Source of the DNA: a virus
Length of the DNA: 55,094 nucleotides
Virus record (IMG/VR): IMGVR_UViG_3300020074_000024
Span: 1-55,094 of that record
Direction: 5' to 3' (one strand)
A model generated the notes under the pieces. That model was not told the DNA's origin and did no database searches. It saw nothing but the letters and a program-made list of their open reading frames with translations. Positions within the stretch are counted from its first letter, which is position 1, and each line of letters opens with the position of its first letter. A program made the position numbers and the translations under genes. Of the stretch, positions 15,320 through 25,971 are shown piece by piece.

Positions 15320-18300
15320 CACGGCGTCCTCACCCCGTACCGGCTGGCGTTTCTGTAGCCACGCCCAACCCGCTCGCTTATCTGTCGCGCCAACTCGTCA
15401 ATGTCGGCGTCAGAACGGATAGACACCGGCCCCGTGATATAGACATTGGTGCTAACCCCCTGCCCAAGCAGCTCCCTCGTTTCCCCTGCGGGAATAACCA
15501 GCTCTGGCCCCTTCTCGGCCAGGAGGTAAAGCCCCTTCTTCGTCGCCAGGCCGCCCGCCTGCATAGCGGGAACCTCCGTCGGAATAAGCGAGGGCCCGAC
15601 TATACCAGCGAGCGAACCGTTGATGGCTCCGATAGCTCCTTCCAGAACGCCAAGCCCCGACAGAAGCCCAGCCGCCAGGCTGTTCACGATTGACGCGCCA
15701 ATGTCAAACAGAGATACGGCTCCCAGTCGAGCAACAAAGGCGTCCATAATGCCGAGTATCTCCCCGAGGGCGTCGGGGAACACACTGACGCTCAGGGCGT
15801 CCTGCAAGCCAAACATCAGCGAAGATAGCGCAGCCGTCACGCCCTCTAACCAACCGCCGACTTCTACCCACTCAGGGTGGGCCTCAAACAGGGTGGCCAA
15901 ACCCGTTGGCCCTGTCATCAGGCTGGTGACTGTCCAACGAATCAGGTCAACCACCGCCCTGATAGTGTTCTGAGTCGGCAAATTGCCATGTCGCGCCCCG
16001 AGTGCAAAGCGGTCAAAGAAACTCAGGAACGAGTCCAGCACGCGATTGATGGACTCCAGGGCCGGAGCCAGTGTACTCATGCGGCTGACCTGCTCCGTGC
16101 TGATGTCCAAATCAATAAACTTGTCCATCGTATAAGAGACAAGCGTAAATAGCTTATCCAACTGGCTGGCGTCAGGCATGGCTTGACCCACCAGCCCCCG
16201 CACGACGTTCAGAACTGTGCCAAGCGCGCCAAAGGCAGGTTCGATGCCGGAGAACGCCTCCGTGACTTCGGGCGTCAACCCTGCCGCCATAGCCGTTCTA
16301 AGCCCGCCACTCAGCTCTATGAGCAGCTTGGTCATAACCGACACAAAGGTGGCTATCTGGTGACGATTGACATGAAGTGCCTTCCCAGACAGGTCGGACA
16401 GGAACCTCAGGGACCCTGTCGCAATTGACAGTACCCTGGTAACCGTCTCGTTGAAGCCCTCGGCTACGGATATGCCCTCGCGCTCAAACCACTCCTGGAG
16501 CTCCCGCAGGCCCAAGACCAGCACCCGTAGCACAGTGCCAGTATCCTCGGTGAATCGCTGTGCTTGTAGCTGCGCGTTCGCCAGCTTAGTGTACGCTCCA
16601 AGGTTTGCCAGGAAAGAGAAGGATGAACCGAGCGCGCTCATCAGGGAGCCGATTGCCTCCGCCCATGTTCGCGCCGCTTCCACTCCTTCCATATTGAATC
16701 GCTTGCCTGCCTGAACGAGTACAGGCAATACCGACAGGACGTCCCCCACAAAAACAGTTGCCTTGTCAGCCAGCCCGGATACAGACTCGAAGGCAGCCAG
16801 CCCCTTCAAGAATGAAAAAGATGCATTCAGGGAGCTGAATAGCTTGCCAGTCCCATCGGCCCATTCCCCCGCCGCCTTGAGGCCCTCAGTGCCAAAGCGC
16901 GTGCCGGCATCTACAACAATCGGCAGAATGGCGAGGATGTCTCCAATGAGCGTCTGCACTCTTATCGCCGCATCAGTAAGGCCCTGATAAGCGCCTAACT
17001 CGCGCATGAAGTTGAACCCGGACTGGAGACTGCCGAATATGCCCCCTGCTCCCTCTGCGAACTCCCTGGCTGCCTGAATTCCGTCAAGCCCGAAAGAGGC
17101 CGCTAGCGCCCGCAGGTGGGGATAAATGGCCGCCACGTCCATCGTAAACGCCTGGATACGAGCCAGCAGATTACTGGGAGTGACGTACTCTGCCAAGGAG
17201 CGCATGTAGGCAAAGACAGAACTCAGCGAGTTGAATATGGCCCCTGCGCCTTCCGCCCAACCCCGCGCGACTTCCATACCCTCCAGGCCGAGCCTTCTGC
17301 CCAAGTCACGCAGGGAGGGATAAGTCGCGGCAACGTCCTCACAGAACCTCCCTATGCGGGCCAATAAGTCAGCGGGGGTCGTGTACCCTGCCAACGCTTG
17401 CATATAGTTGAACACAGAACCAAGGGCGGAGAAGATAGCCCCGGCGCCCTCTGCCCAGCCCCGCGCAACCTCCAGGCCGTCAACGCCAAACGACAAGCCG
17501 AGGGCCTTAAGCGAGGGATATACAGTGGCTATGTCCTGCGTGAACGCGGCAATCTTCGCGGAGAGGCCCACGGGCGTCGTGTACTCGGCCAGGCCGGACA
17601 TCAGGCGAAACACGCTAGACAGGGCATTGAAAATCGCCCCAGCCCCTTCCGCCCAGCCGCGAGCCTCCTGCAAGCCCGCCGTGCCAAAGAGCTCGCCCAG
17701 GGCCTTCAAGTGGGGGAACGTCCCCAAGACATCTCCGGTAAAGGCCCCAATGCGAGCCGACAAGTCAAGGGGGGTTACGTATGTCGCCAGGCTAGACATG
17801 AACGAGTAGGCAGAGCTAAGCGCGCTATAGATAGCCCCGGCGCCCTCAGCCCATTCCCTGGAAGCAGCAAGGCCCTCACTGCCGAGCCGAAGCCCAAGGG
17901 CGACAATGTGCGGCAGCGTCGCCTCTACATCGCGCAACAAAAGCCCGATGCGGTCAGATGTCCCTGCGTAAACAGACAAGCTGGCCATGAAGTCAAAAGC
18001 CGACCTCATGCCGCTGAAGATGGCCCCCGCGCCTTCTGCCCAATTGCGAGCCGTCTGGTCAGACTCAGACCACAACCGCAGGCCAACCTCCCGCAAGGCT
18101 GTGAACGCCACTTCCACGTCGGACGTGAACAGGCCCAGTTTGGCCGCCACGTCGAAAGTGACATACGTGGAGAGGGCGGACAGGGCGGAGAACGCGCTCT
18201 GTATGCCGTTGAACACGGCCCCAGCCGACCCGGCCCACTCAGCGGCTATCTCGTCAGACTCGGACGCCATGCGTACACCAAGCTCACGCAAAACGGAGTA

Positions 18301-21300
18301 GGCAAGTCCCACGTCCGCCGCGAAGGCCCCCACCACCTCCGAGAGGCGCAACACGGAAACATACGTGCGAATGCTGTCCAAGAAGTCAAAGGCGGAGGAA
18401 AGGGACGAAAACACCTGCCCCGCCGCTGTAGCAAACTCCACAGCCCCTTTGCTGACCTCAAGGCTTGCGGCTGCAAGAATATCTACTGCCTGCCAGGCAT
18501 CTTCTGCGAAAGCCGTCGCCTTTCCACTCAAGTCCGACACGGCCACATATTCTGCCAGCGCCTCCATGAACTTGAATCCAGCGTGAAGGCTGGAGAACAC
18601 CTTGCCAGCCGCGTCACTCCATTCCGCTGTGGCCCTGACCTGCTCAGCGCCAAGCGAGCTTTTCAGCCCAGCGACCAACATCTCCGTCGCCGTTCGGACG
18701 TCTGCCGTAAAGGACTCCATCTTGCTCGGCAAGTCCCGGACGGACGTGTACTCAGCTATGGAGCCGAGGAAGTCAAAGGCCCTGGTCAAGTTGCTCAGAA
18801 CGTCACCGGCGTGTTTCGCCCATTCGGACACGGCCTCCAGGAGGTCTGTGCCCAGGAATTGCGACGTGAGTCTCAGCCCAAAAACAAGACCCATGAGCGC
18901 AGCAGAGACGTCCGCTGTAAACGCTTCCATGCGATCTGCGATATTGGACACCCTGGAGTAGTCCGTCAGCTTCTCCAGGAAGGCGAACCCGCCCTGTAAA
19001 GCCGTGACGACCCGACCAGCCGTGACGAACCAATCAGCCGCCTCGTCCAGGGCCTCCTGACCAATAGACGTAGAGTCAATCCCCTGCATGAGGCCAGCCA
19101 TAATGCTCTCGACGTCCTGAGCAAAGGCGTGCGCCCTGGCCCTCATATCCTCTCGCGCGATATACAGAAACACGCCCTCCAGGAAACTGAAAGCCGAAGA
19201 CAGCGCGTTGAACATTGCCCCAGCGCCCTCGGCCCACAGGCGCGCAGTCTCCAGCCCGTCAGTGCCGAGGGAAACCCCGACATCGCGAAGCGCCTGGAAT
19301 ACCAGGCTCAGCGAGTCCGTCAGGGCATCAGCGTTGTCAACCAGGTCGGCGGCGGTCAACGAGAATACCGCCAGCTTCGATAAGAAGTCGAAGCTCCCCT
19401 GGAGAGAACCAATCATCCCGCCTACAGCAGTCGCCCAAGCGGTGTCAAACTCCATGTCCGCATAACGCTCTCCGAGTGACAAGAGCGCGTCCAGGATAAC
19501 GGAGATGTCCTGGCAAAAAGCCTCAGCCCTCTGAACGATGTCCGGCAGAGGCCGAAACTCAGCCAAAGAGGTCAAGAATGAAAATCCACGCGAGACGGAG
19601 TCGAGTATGGCCCCCGTGCTCTCCGCCCAATTCGCCGCCGTCATCACGTCGGCCTCTCTCCAAACCGAGAACAGGGCCCACAACGCCACAAGGACAGAGT
19701 GCAGGTCAGCAGCAAATCGCTCCGTGACCGCCACGGCATTAGAAAGGCCAGTATAGCCGGACAGAGCCGTTATAGCCACTACGGCCTTAGAAACGCTGTC
19801 CATGACCCGTCCGAGTCCCTGCGCCCAAACGACCATCATATCCCATTCGTAAATCTGCAAGTGCCTGCTGGCAACCCGTATCTGCTCACCGATGGCCGCC
19901 AGGTCGAGGATGAACTGTTGTGCCCCGCGCACCGCCTCGGCACTCACCTGCTGATACTCAGACAAGGCAGTCATCGTACCCAAGGAAGACCCCAGGTATT
20001 CGAATATCAGACCGAGCTTGCGGGTAACTGCCTCCAGTTGATTGAGGCGGCCAAGGGTGTCCACCAAGTCAAGCTCAGAGAAAACGGTCACAAACAACTC
20101 CACGTCGGAAGCCAGCTTGCGTATCTGCCGCCCAAGGTCGCCGGTGCGGTATCCGGCGATGGCCTGGAACATATCCAGCACGTCCTTAATCTGAGCTGCC
20201 ACCGTAGCCATGCGCTCCGAAGTCGTGAGCAGAGGAGCGGCGGTTGCGTGCGTGAAAGCGTCCTGCCAACGAGCAATAAAGTCGAGCATCAGTCGCATGG
20301 ACTGATTCATGTAAGTGAGTGCTGCCTCACCAGACGTGGCCCTGGCAAACGCAGACGGAACCTGCTGCAAGGCCGTCTCCAGAGAAGGGATAGCCCCACG
20401 TATGCCCTGGGCAATCCCAATGATAAAATCAGCCCCCATAGAAGTGTCCAGCGGCTGAGCCAACGGGCCGACCTTCGCAGGCGAGTGCGGGAACAGCTCG
20501 GATAGGGAAGCCAGCGCCGCTTGCACGCTGCCGATGCCAGCCGTTATGCCGCTGGCGATTGTTTTGACCCACGCCTCCGCCTCCGCATGGTAGCTCAGAC
20601 CGGCGATTTGCCCACGGTAAGTCACAGCAAGGTAGGCGTACAGAGACTCTAGCTGGGCCTGTATCCCCGCAATGCCCGTCTCAATTGTCCTGGCAACCTC
20701 AGATAAGGCTCCTTCTTCGTAGCCCTCCTGTTCCCTCTGCCCATAGGCAATTATCTGAAGCGAAACCGCCAGGGCGTCGAAGATGTCGCGCATGATTTTA
20801 CCGAGTGACTCAGCTAGCGGCAGGCACGCCTCCATTTGCGGCTTAATGTACTGCAACTGCTCCTTGAGTCCCAGCAGGGTTGGCTTAATGAAGCCCAAGA
20901 AGATATGGTTGACCCGGCTAGGATTAAGCGCCTGCCCCGCGCTGAGGACATCGTCAATTGCCCTGCTCAACTCAGCGATGGGCTGAATGGCCGCCTTGAA
21001 AGCGTCAAGGGATGGCCCAAACGTCTCCTTGAAGGCAATCATCTCCGCTTTGAATCCCTCACCCTGGTTGGTCAGCCATTCACCTACCTGATTCATCACC
21101 TTCATTGTGGCGTCGAAAATCCAGGCCACGGCATAGTTGACTTGTTCTGCTTTTTTGCTGGCCGCGTCCAGAATCGGCAGCATCAAATCAAACGCTGCCT
21201 TAAGGGGAGCCAGGGCCTCGGCCAGGCCCTTCAGCGTTCCCTCATGCCTGCGTAGCTTGCTTATTGCGTCGGTAACCGCTGAACTCGATGTGTCCAGGTA

Positions 21301-24300
21301 GGCAGAGACCTGATTCATCACCTCGACAACGCCGTCAAAGAACAAGCGGACGCTGCTCTGAACCGTAGCCACGTCAGTCGCCGCAGCATTCAGAACCCCA
21401 CTCATGGCAGAGATGGCGTCCTGGAGGGGCCGTAGCTTTGTCCCCAAGTCCTCCAAGAGCCGCGAGTGGACGTCCAGCCTGGTAAGTGAAGCAGATACGT
21501 TGCTGGAGTTCACGTCCAGGTAGCCAGTGATAGCCCCAATGAAGTCATCCAGCTTGCCGAAAAAGTCTTCCACGGCAAAGTGCCCGTCCTCAAGCTCGGC
21601 GCTCGCCGCCTGCAACAAACCGGCGCCAGCAGAGACCGCCCTACTGAGCAGGTCAAACCCCGCCGCCATGTCTAGCAATAAACTGGCGTGGCGGGCTATC
21701 CCAGCGATGACTGCCTGGACTTGTGACTGATATGTGGTCAGGAACGCCGTTATCCCTGTTACCAGCAAGGCAAGCCGAATGAAAAAGTTACTTGCGTCAA
21801 ACTGTGTTTCTTCGACCTCTTTGGCGCAAGCGTCGAAAAGCCTGCCCGCCAGGTCAAGAGCGTCCACCAATGGAGACAGAGACTCGGACATCTGAGCCAG
21901 TAACTCTCCGTGAACGGCAAGGCGAGCCGCTGCGTCAGCCAAAAGCCCCGCCCCCATGTCCAGAGTCGCAATAGCCGAGTTGAGCAGCGTCAGCAGGCGT
22001 AGCCCGAACAGGTCAAACGCCATGCTAATTTCAGGGACCTCCTTTGCCGCCAGCGCCATCAGGTCAGCAGCAGCAGAGAGGGCGTCCTTCAACGGGGATA
22101 GCGCCTCTGCCAGCTTCTTGAGCGCATCCTCGTGAACCGAGATGCCAGCAGTAACGTGGCCCAGCTCCGCGATGGATGTGTCAAGGAAGGCCAAGATGTT
22201 ATGAAGCGTTGCCAGCAGATTGCCTGAGAACTCATCCCAGTCCAGGCGCAACTTGCCAGCCCCCTCGCCAGCGAAGGAGACCAGGTCAGCCGCCAACCCC
22301 AGGAATTGCGGCAGAGGCCCCAACGCGCTGTACATCTCCTCCAGCTCCGCACGAAATACGGCCAGCCTGGCGGTGATTGTAGATAGCTCCCTCGACCCCT
22401 CCAGGTAAGTCGCTATGTCTGTGGTCATCAGAAGCAAGCGGTCGAGGGCTATGTCAATCTGCCCCCGCGAGTAGCTTGCCTGGTCAGCCAGCAACTTGGC
22501 AATGTCATCGCCGGCCCGCAAAACGGCGGACAATGCACCAAGCTCTTTTGCCCAGTCCTCAAAATAGACCGAGGCAAAGGAGATGCGCTGGGTAGTCGCG
22601 ATTACGTGAGCTGTGTTGCGAACGAACCACCAGAAAGCTTCGTTGGTGAGGTCAAGCAGTGAACTGAGGGCGTCAGACAGAGTGGTCTTTGCCGTTTCTG
22701 CCTCACTCGCGAGTATGCCCAGGGTATCCCTTGCGAGCGCCAGCAGAGCAACGACGGGGGAGAACGCAGCAATCCACCTCTCAAGTGTATCGGTAAAGTC
22801 AGCCTCGTACATAAAACACATGCGTAGCATCTGCGGCCAGTTAGCGGCAATCCAAGCGGCTCCTTCCTCGGTGATTCGCAGCAAAGCGCCGAGGAAGTTG
22901 GCGACGCTGGAGCGCGTGTCACTGGCCCGCTTGCTCAGCAATTCAAGTGTGTCCTGCGCCAGGCTGAGTAGCTTGGAGATGGGTTCGAGCGCGGTATTCC
23001 AGTCTTTCAGCAATTCAACCGTGTCCTTGTCGAAGGATTGAATCATCTCGGTCAGAGACGAACGGTTTGCGCGAAGCCACTCAAGGCTGCTGAGGGCTAT
23101 GTCTCTCAGGCGATTGAAAACGTCCCCGATGGCAACCCTGGCGCGCACAAGGCGAGTGCTAAGCCCCTCGGACATGCTGCGGGCGAGGTCAATCAGCGAC
23201 CCGATAGAACCCATGCCCTCGGCGAACTTTTCCAGGTTGACCCTCTGCCCCTTGAGGGCCTCAGTCACGTCGCCAAAACGCGCCGCGTTAACCTGGAGCC
23301 AATTCCGGGCCTCCACAGCATAGCGGAGTATCCCGTCCAGAGCTTGTGTAACCGAAAGGCGAGCAACCTCTGTGTCGGCGGCCAGTGTCTCACCGATGGA
23401 CTTGTTTACGCCAAGCAGGCCACTGATGGTCTGCATGACCCCGTTCCAGTCGTTCAAGATGGGCCCCATCTCCGTAGCCATCCAGTGAGTCCACTCACCA
23501 AGGCCCTGCTGGGCGGGGCTGGTCATCCACTGGCCCACCTGTTGCCCGATACGATACAGCTCATCCAACCATCTGCCAACAGTCGCCTCCGGCAGCGAGG
23601 GAAGCTCGGACGACAACGTCTCTAGAATATTCTGTATGGAGTTGAACAAGCTCTCCAGCGTTTGGGCAATGTCCAGAGTGACTTCTTCAGCCCTTCTCTC
23701 GGTCTGCCGTCCAACCTCAGACATGCCCTCCACAGAGATAGCCGCGATTTTGCCGTAGGCTCCTTGTATCATCGCCTCCTGGCGTGACCAGTCCACCTGC
23801 CCGACCTGCCCCGCCGCCATTGCCGCTGCCTCTGCCTCGGCCTTGTACGCCAGTATGATGCCCTCGATGGAAGATATCTGCGCTGAAGCGAACCCCGCCA
23901 CCCCGTCGGCTTTTGCGGAAGCAATGCGCAGAATAGCCAGGCTGGCATCGGCTTGCGCTGTGACCTCCGCGCCAAGAGCGTTTCGCAAGCCAGCCAGGAT
24001 GTTAGATGCTGTCTCCTGGCCAATCTCCTGCTCCATGACCGCTTCCATGACCCACAGAGCCATCTTCTGCCCAAACGCTTTGGTCGCCTCGTCCAGCTCG
24101 GCCTTGTATTTCGCCTGCTCTTGCATCAATGATAATTTGGCGTCTAACTCACGCAAGATTTGCTGCTTCTGGTATGAGGCGTCCAGAGAAGCGACCCGCT
24201 TCTCGTCGCCTGCCGCTAACGCCGCCTCGCGCTCGGCGTTATATTCCGCAAACGAGCGGATGGATGCCAGTTGCGCCGAGGATTGCTTGTCTGCCAGCGA

Positions 24301-25971
24301 CTTGTAGTGACGAGTCATGACGCTTTGTACCTGGCTCCAGCCGTCCGACCAGGCCGCAGAGAATTCCTTGGCAAAGGCAGCGGACACGGTAGAGACGGAC
24401 TCGGCAAGACCCTCGACAGAATGCGCTACCTCCCTGGTAATTGCCGTAACGTCCATCTGGTCATCGCCGAACTTGCGCGCTGCCGCCCCTGCCTGGCCGT
24501 ATTTCTCGGTCAGCCTTTCCACGCCCTTCTGAGCAATGTTCAGTTGAGACGTGTGGGAGAGATACTGCGCGCGGAGATTCTGGAACTCCTTAATCTGGTA
24601 GCTCTGGGTCAGGGTCATCTGTCCAGTGGCCTGAGCCGCCGCCTTCACCCGCTTCTCGTACTCCTCGAAGGAGGAAGATGTCTCAAGCGCCTGTTGGGAC
24701 ATTTCCTGGAAAGATGCCTTGTTGCGTGCGTCCACTTCTTGCAACTTCTTGAACCCGACGTACAAAAGCCCGATTGCGGCAACCAAGGCGGTCACAGCAA
24801 TGACTACCGGCCCAAGAGCAACGCCAAAGCCAATGAGCTTCGCGGCGACAGTCGCCAACTCCGCGCCGAGTTTGATTTTGCCGGTCACAAGCCCTGCGAT
24901 GGAGGTCTGATATTTCAGCATCGCCGCCATTAACCCAACCCAAACCAGCAGTAGCTTTTGCGCCCAGGGCTCCAGCCCCGTGAACGCCTCGATGATTTTG
25001 GACACGCCAAGAACCACCTTGGCAAAGGCCGGAACCAGCTTCGACACGGCCTCAGTGGCCACTTTTGCCAATATGGGCAAAATCACGTTCAGCGCCTTGC
25101 CGATGTTCTCAAGCGCCTTGGCAAGCGAGCCGCCCGTCTTGGCCTCGTCCAGCATGGCCTTGATGAACTGCGTCTTAATCTGAATCACAGACTCGTAGGC
25201 AGGGTACAGCTTGTTCCCGATAAGCTCCATCAGGTCTTCTTGCAAGCGCTCCAGGGAACGAGACTGCTTGCCAGCAGAAGACATGGCCGCCTCATATGTG
25301 CCGTAAATGCCTTTACCGGCATCCAGGACAGCGTTGACCATCGCCGCTACCCGTTCTTGTGAAGATAGCTCCTTGGTCGTCTTGTCAATGCTCTTGGCGT
25401 ATGTGTCCATAGCCTCAGAGGTCTGCACCATCAGGCCTTGTGTCCTCAGCACGCGGTTGTTCTGAGTGGTAATACCGTATATCAGGTCTTGCATCACCTC
25501 TGAGGAGTTACGCATGGTGAGTACCGCCGCGTCCTGAGCTACACGCGCCAGGTCCGTCGCCTTTGCCAGGTCAATCTCGTAACGCATTAGCTGGGAGACG
25601 GCGTCCTGGGCCCCTCTGTGTGTAATACCCATTTGTCGGATGCCGTTGACGTAGGAGTCCATTTGCTCGGAGGAGTAGCCAAAGCGACTGCCCAGGTTTT
25701 GCAGCACAAAGTCCATCTCCATGACCCTGGCAGAGACAGCAACGCTTTGCTGCAAGAACTGCACGCCGGACGACACGGCCCTTTGCACGCCCTCAGACAG
25801 TTTGCGGAATGCCTCTACCGCAAACCCTGTCTTGATAGCCATCTCGTTGGCACTGCCGCCAACGCGCCCCATCGCCTGGGCCATCTTGCTGTCTAGTTGT
25901 GACAGGGCCCTGTCAATATCGGATAAATCCGCTCCGAAGCTGACATAGGCCGAACCGACCTCAATGGGCAC
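15319..25971 (-). CDS. Tail tape measure protein, 3550 aa
   Basis: The N-terminus (about 60-200, AISARVMEMDF-like region, MRYEIDLAKATDLARVAQDAAVLTMRNSS, NNRVLRTQGL) is typical of TIGR01760-type tape measures. Two or three membrane segments lie at about 338-410. The C-terminus has GGLATKKGLYLLAEKGPELVIP, a common tape measure ending. The start is GTG with AAAGGGG 7 nt upstream, overlapping the T-frame chaperone ORF. The central part consists of two repeat families (units of 74 and 66 residues). By the family rule of about 0.15 nm per residue, the tail should be near 530 nm. It scaffolds tail assembly and is ejected ahead of the DNA. Confidence 0.95.
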   Translation of the reverse strand: MPIEVGSAYVSFGADLSDIDRALSQLDSKMAQAMGRVGGSANEMAIKTGFAVEAFRKLSEGVQRAVSSGVQFLQQSVAVSARVMEMDFVLQNLGSRFGYSSEQMDSYVNGIRQMGITHRGAQDAVSQLMRYEIDLAKATDLARVAQDAAVLTMRNSSEVMQDLIYGITTQNNRVLRTQGLMVQTSEAMDTYAKSIDKTTKELSSQERVAAMVNAVLDAGKGIYGTYEAAMSSAGKQSRSLERLQEDLMELIGNKLYPAYESVIQIKTQFIKAMLDEAKTGGSLAKALENIGKALNVILPILAKVATEAVSKLVPAFAKVVLGVSKIIEAFTGLEPWAQKLLLVWVGLMAAMLKYQTSIAGLVTGKIKLGAELATVAAKLIGFGVALGPVVIAVTALVAAIGLLYVGFKKLQEVDARNKASFQEMSQQALETSSSFEEYEKRVKAAAQATGQMTLTQSYQIKEFQNLRAQYLSHTSQLNIAQKGVERLTEKYGQAGAAARKFGDDQMDVTAITREVAHSVEGLAESVSTVSAAFAKEFSAAWSDGWSQVQSVMTRHYKSLADKQSSAQLASIRSFAEYNAEREAALAAGDEKRVASLDASYQKQQILRELDAKLSLMQEQAKYKAELDEATKAFGQKMALWVMEAVMEQEIGQETASNILAGLRNALGAEVTAQADASLAILRIASAKADGVAGFASAQISSIEGIILAYKAEAEAAAMAAGQVGQVDWSRQEAMIQGAYGKIAAISVEGMSEVGRQTERRAEEVTLDIAQTLESLFNSIQNILETLSSELPSLPEATVGRWLDELYRIGQQVGQWMTSPAQQGLGEWTHWMATEMGPILNDWNGVMQTISGLLGVNKSIGETLAADTEVARLSVTQALDGILRYAVEARNWLQVNAARFGDVTEALKGQRVNLEKFAEGMGSIGSLIDLARSMSEGLSTRLVRARVAIGDVFNRLRDIALSSLEWLRANRSSLTEMIQSFDKDTVELLKDWNTALEPISKLLSLAQDTLELLSKRASDTRSSVANFLGALLRITEEGAAWIAANWPQMLRMCFMYEADFTDTLERWIAAFSPVVALLALARDTLGILASEAETAKTTLSDALSSLLDLTNEAFWWFVRNTAHVIATTQRISFASVYFEDWAKELGALSAVLRAGDDIAKLLADQASYSRGQIDIALDRLLLMTTDIATYLEGSRELSTITARLAVFRAELEEMYSALGPLPQFLGLAADLVSFAGEGAGKLRLDWDEFSGNLLATLHNILAFLDTSIAELGHVTAGISVHEDALKKLAEALSPLKDALSAAADLMALAAKEVPEISMAFDLFGLRLLTLLNSAIATLDMGAGLLADAAARLAVHGELLAQMSESLSPLVDALDLAGRLFDACAKEVEETQFDASNFFIRLALLVTGITAFLTTYQSQVQAVIAGIARHASLLLDMAAGFDLLSRAVSAGAGLLQAASAELEDGHFAVEDFFGKLDDFIGAITGYLDVNSSNVSASLTRLDVHSRLLEDLGTKLRPLQDAISAMSGVLNAAATDVATVQSSVRLFFDGVVEVMNQVSAYLDTSSSAVTDAISKLRRHEGTLKGLAEALAPLKAAFDLMLPILDAASKKAEQVNYAVAWIFDATMKVMNQVGEWLTNQGEGFKAEMIAFKETFGPSLDAFKAAIQPIAELSRAIDDVLSAGQALNPSRVNHIFLGFIKPTLLGLKEQLQYIKPQMEACLPLAESLGKIMRDIFDALAVSLQIIAYGQREQEGYEEGALSEVARTIETGIAGIQAQLESLYAYLAVTYRGQIAGLSYHAEAEAWVKTIASGITAGIGSVQAALASLSELFPHSPAKVGPLAQPLDTSMGADFIIGIAQGIRGAIPSLETALQQVPSAFARATSGEAALTYMNQSMRLMLDFIARWQDAFTHATAAPLLTTSERMATVAAQIKDVLDMFQAIAGYRTGDLGRQIRKLASDVELFVTVFSELDLVDTLGRLNQLEAVTRKLGLIFEYLGSSLGTMTALSEYQQVSAEAVRGAQQFILDLAAIGEQIRVASRHLQIYEWDMMVVWAQGLGRVMDSVSKAVVAITALSGYTGLSNAVAVTERFAADLHSVLVALWALFSVWREADVMTAANWAESTGAILDSVSRGFSFLTSLAEFRPLPDIVQRAEAFCQDISVILDALLSLGERYADMEFDTAWATAVGGMIGSLQGSFDFLSKLAVFSLTAADLVDNADALTDSLSLVFQALRDVGVSLGTDGLETARLWAEGAGAMFNALSSAFSFLEGVFLYIAREDMRARAHAFAQDVESIMAGLMQGIDSTSIGQEALDEAADWFVTAGRVVTALQGGFAFLEKLTDYSRVSNIADRMEAFTADVSAALMGLVFGLRLTSQFLGTDLLEAVSEWAKHAGDVLSNLTRAFDFLGSIAEYTSVRDLPSKMESFTADVRTATEMLVAGLKSSLGAEQVRATAEWSDAAGKVFSSLHAGFKFMEALAEYVAVSDLSGKATAFAEDAWQAVDILAAASLEVSKGAVEFATAAGQVFSSLSSAFDFLDSIRTYVSVLRLSEVVGAFAADVGLAYSVLRELGVRMASESDEIAAEWAGSAGAVFNGIQSAFSALSALSTYVTFDVAAKLGLFTSDVEVAFTALREVGLRLWSESDQTARNWAEGAGAIFSGMRSAFDFMASLSVYAGTSDRIGLLLRDVEATLPHIVALGLRLGSEGLAASREWAEGAGAIYSALSSAYSFMSSLATYVTPLDLSARIGAFTGDVLGTFPHLKALGELFGTAGLQEARGWAEGAGAIFNALSSVFRLMSGLAEYTTPVGLSAKIAAFTQDIATVYPSLKALGLSFGVDGLEVARGWAEGAGAIFSALGSVFNYMQALAGYTTPADLLARIGRFCEDVAATYPSLRDLGRRLGLEGMEVARGWAEGAGAIFNSLSSVFAYMRSLAEYVTPSNLLARIQAFTMDVAAIYPHLRALAASFGLDGIQAAREFAEGAGGIFGSLQSGFNFMRELGAYQGLTDAAIRVQTLIGDILAILPIVVDAGTRFGTEGLKAAGEWADGTGKLFSSLNASFSFLKGLAAFESVSGLADKATVFVGDVLSVLPVLVQAGKRFNMEGVEAARTWAEAIGSLMSALGSSFSFLANLGAYTKLANAQLQAQRFTEDTGTVLRVLVLGLRELQEWFEREGISVAEGFNETVTRVLSIATGSLRFLSDLSGKALHVNRHQIATFVSVMTKLLIELSGGLRTAMAAGLTPEVTEAFSGIEPAFGALGTVLNVVRGLVGQAMPDASQLDKLFTLVSYTMDKFIDLDISTEQVSRMSTLAPALESINRVLDSFLSFFDRFALGARHGNLPTQNTIRAVVDLIRWTVTSLMTGPTGLATLFEAHPEWVEVGGWLEGVTAALSSLMFGLQDALSVSVFPDALGEILGIMDAFVARLGAVSLFDIGASIVNSLAAGLLSGLGVLEGAIGAINGSLAGIVGPSLIPTEVPAMQAGGLATKKGLYLLAEKGPELVIPAGETRELLGQGVSTNVYITGPVSIRSDADIDELARQISERVGRGYRNASRYGVRTP
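16400..19900 (-). repeat. About 17 tandem 66-residue repeats in the tape measure gene
   Basis: Each 198-bp unit encodes ...W AEGAGAIF.ALSS.F.FM..L..Y, then L.....F..DV....P.L..LG..G....A. I count 17 clear units and one decayed unit. The central ones (about 16.9-18.0 kb) keep WAEGAGAIF almost unchanged; the outer ones have diverged, which suggests growth from the middle. Confidence 0.85.
21020..22390 (-). repeat. Six tandem 74-residue repeats in the tape measure gene
   Basis: Units run from A....L..H...L..L.E.L.PL.DA...A..L..AA.EV through F......L......I...LDT. Six units are clear and older, more diverged copies seem to continue to about 23.3 kb. This family differs in length and sequence from the 66-residue family. 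Confidence 0.75.

Noticed and set aside
17398-18999. Plus-strand ORF of 533 aa
   Set aside because: Lies wholly antisense to the tape measure repeats. Repeated G+C-rich units without antisense stop codons explain its length; no ribosome site or domain seen.
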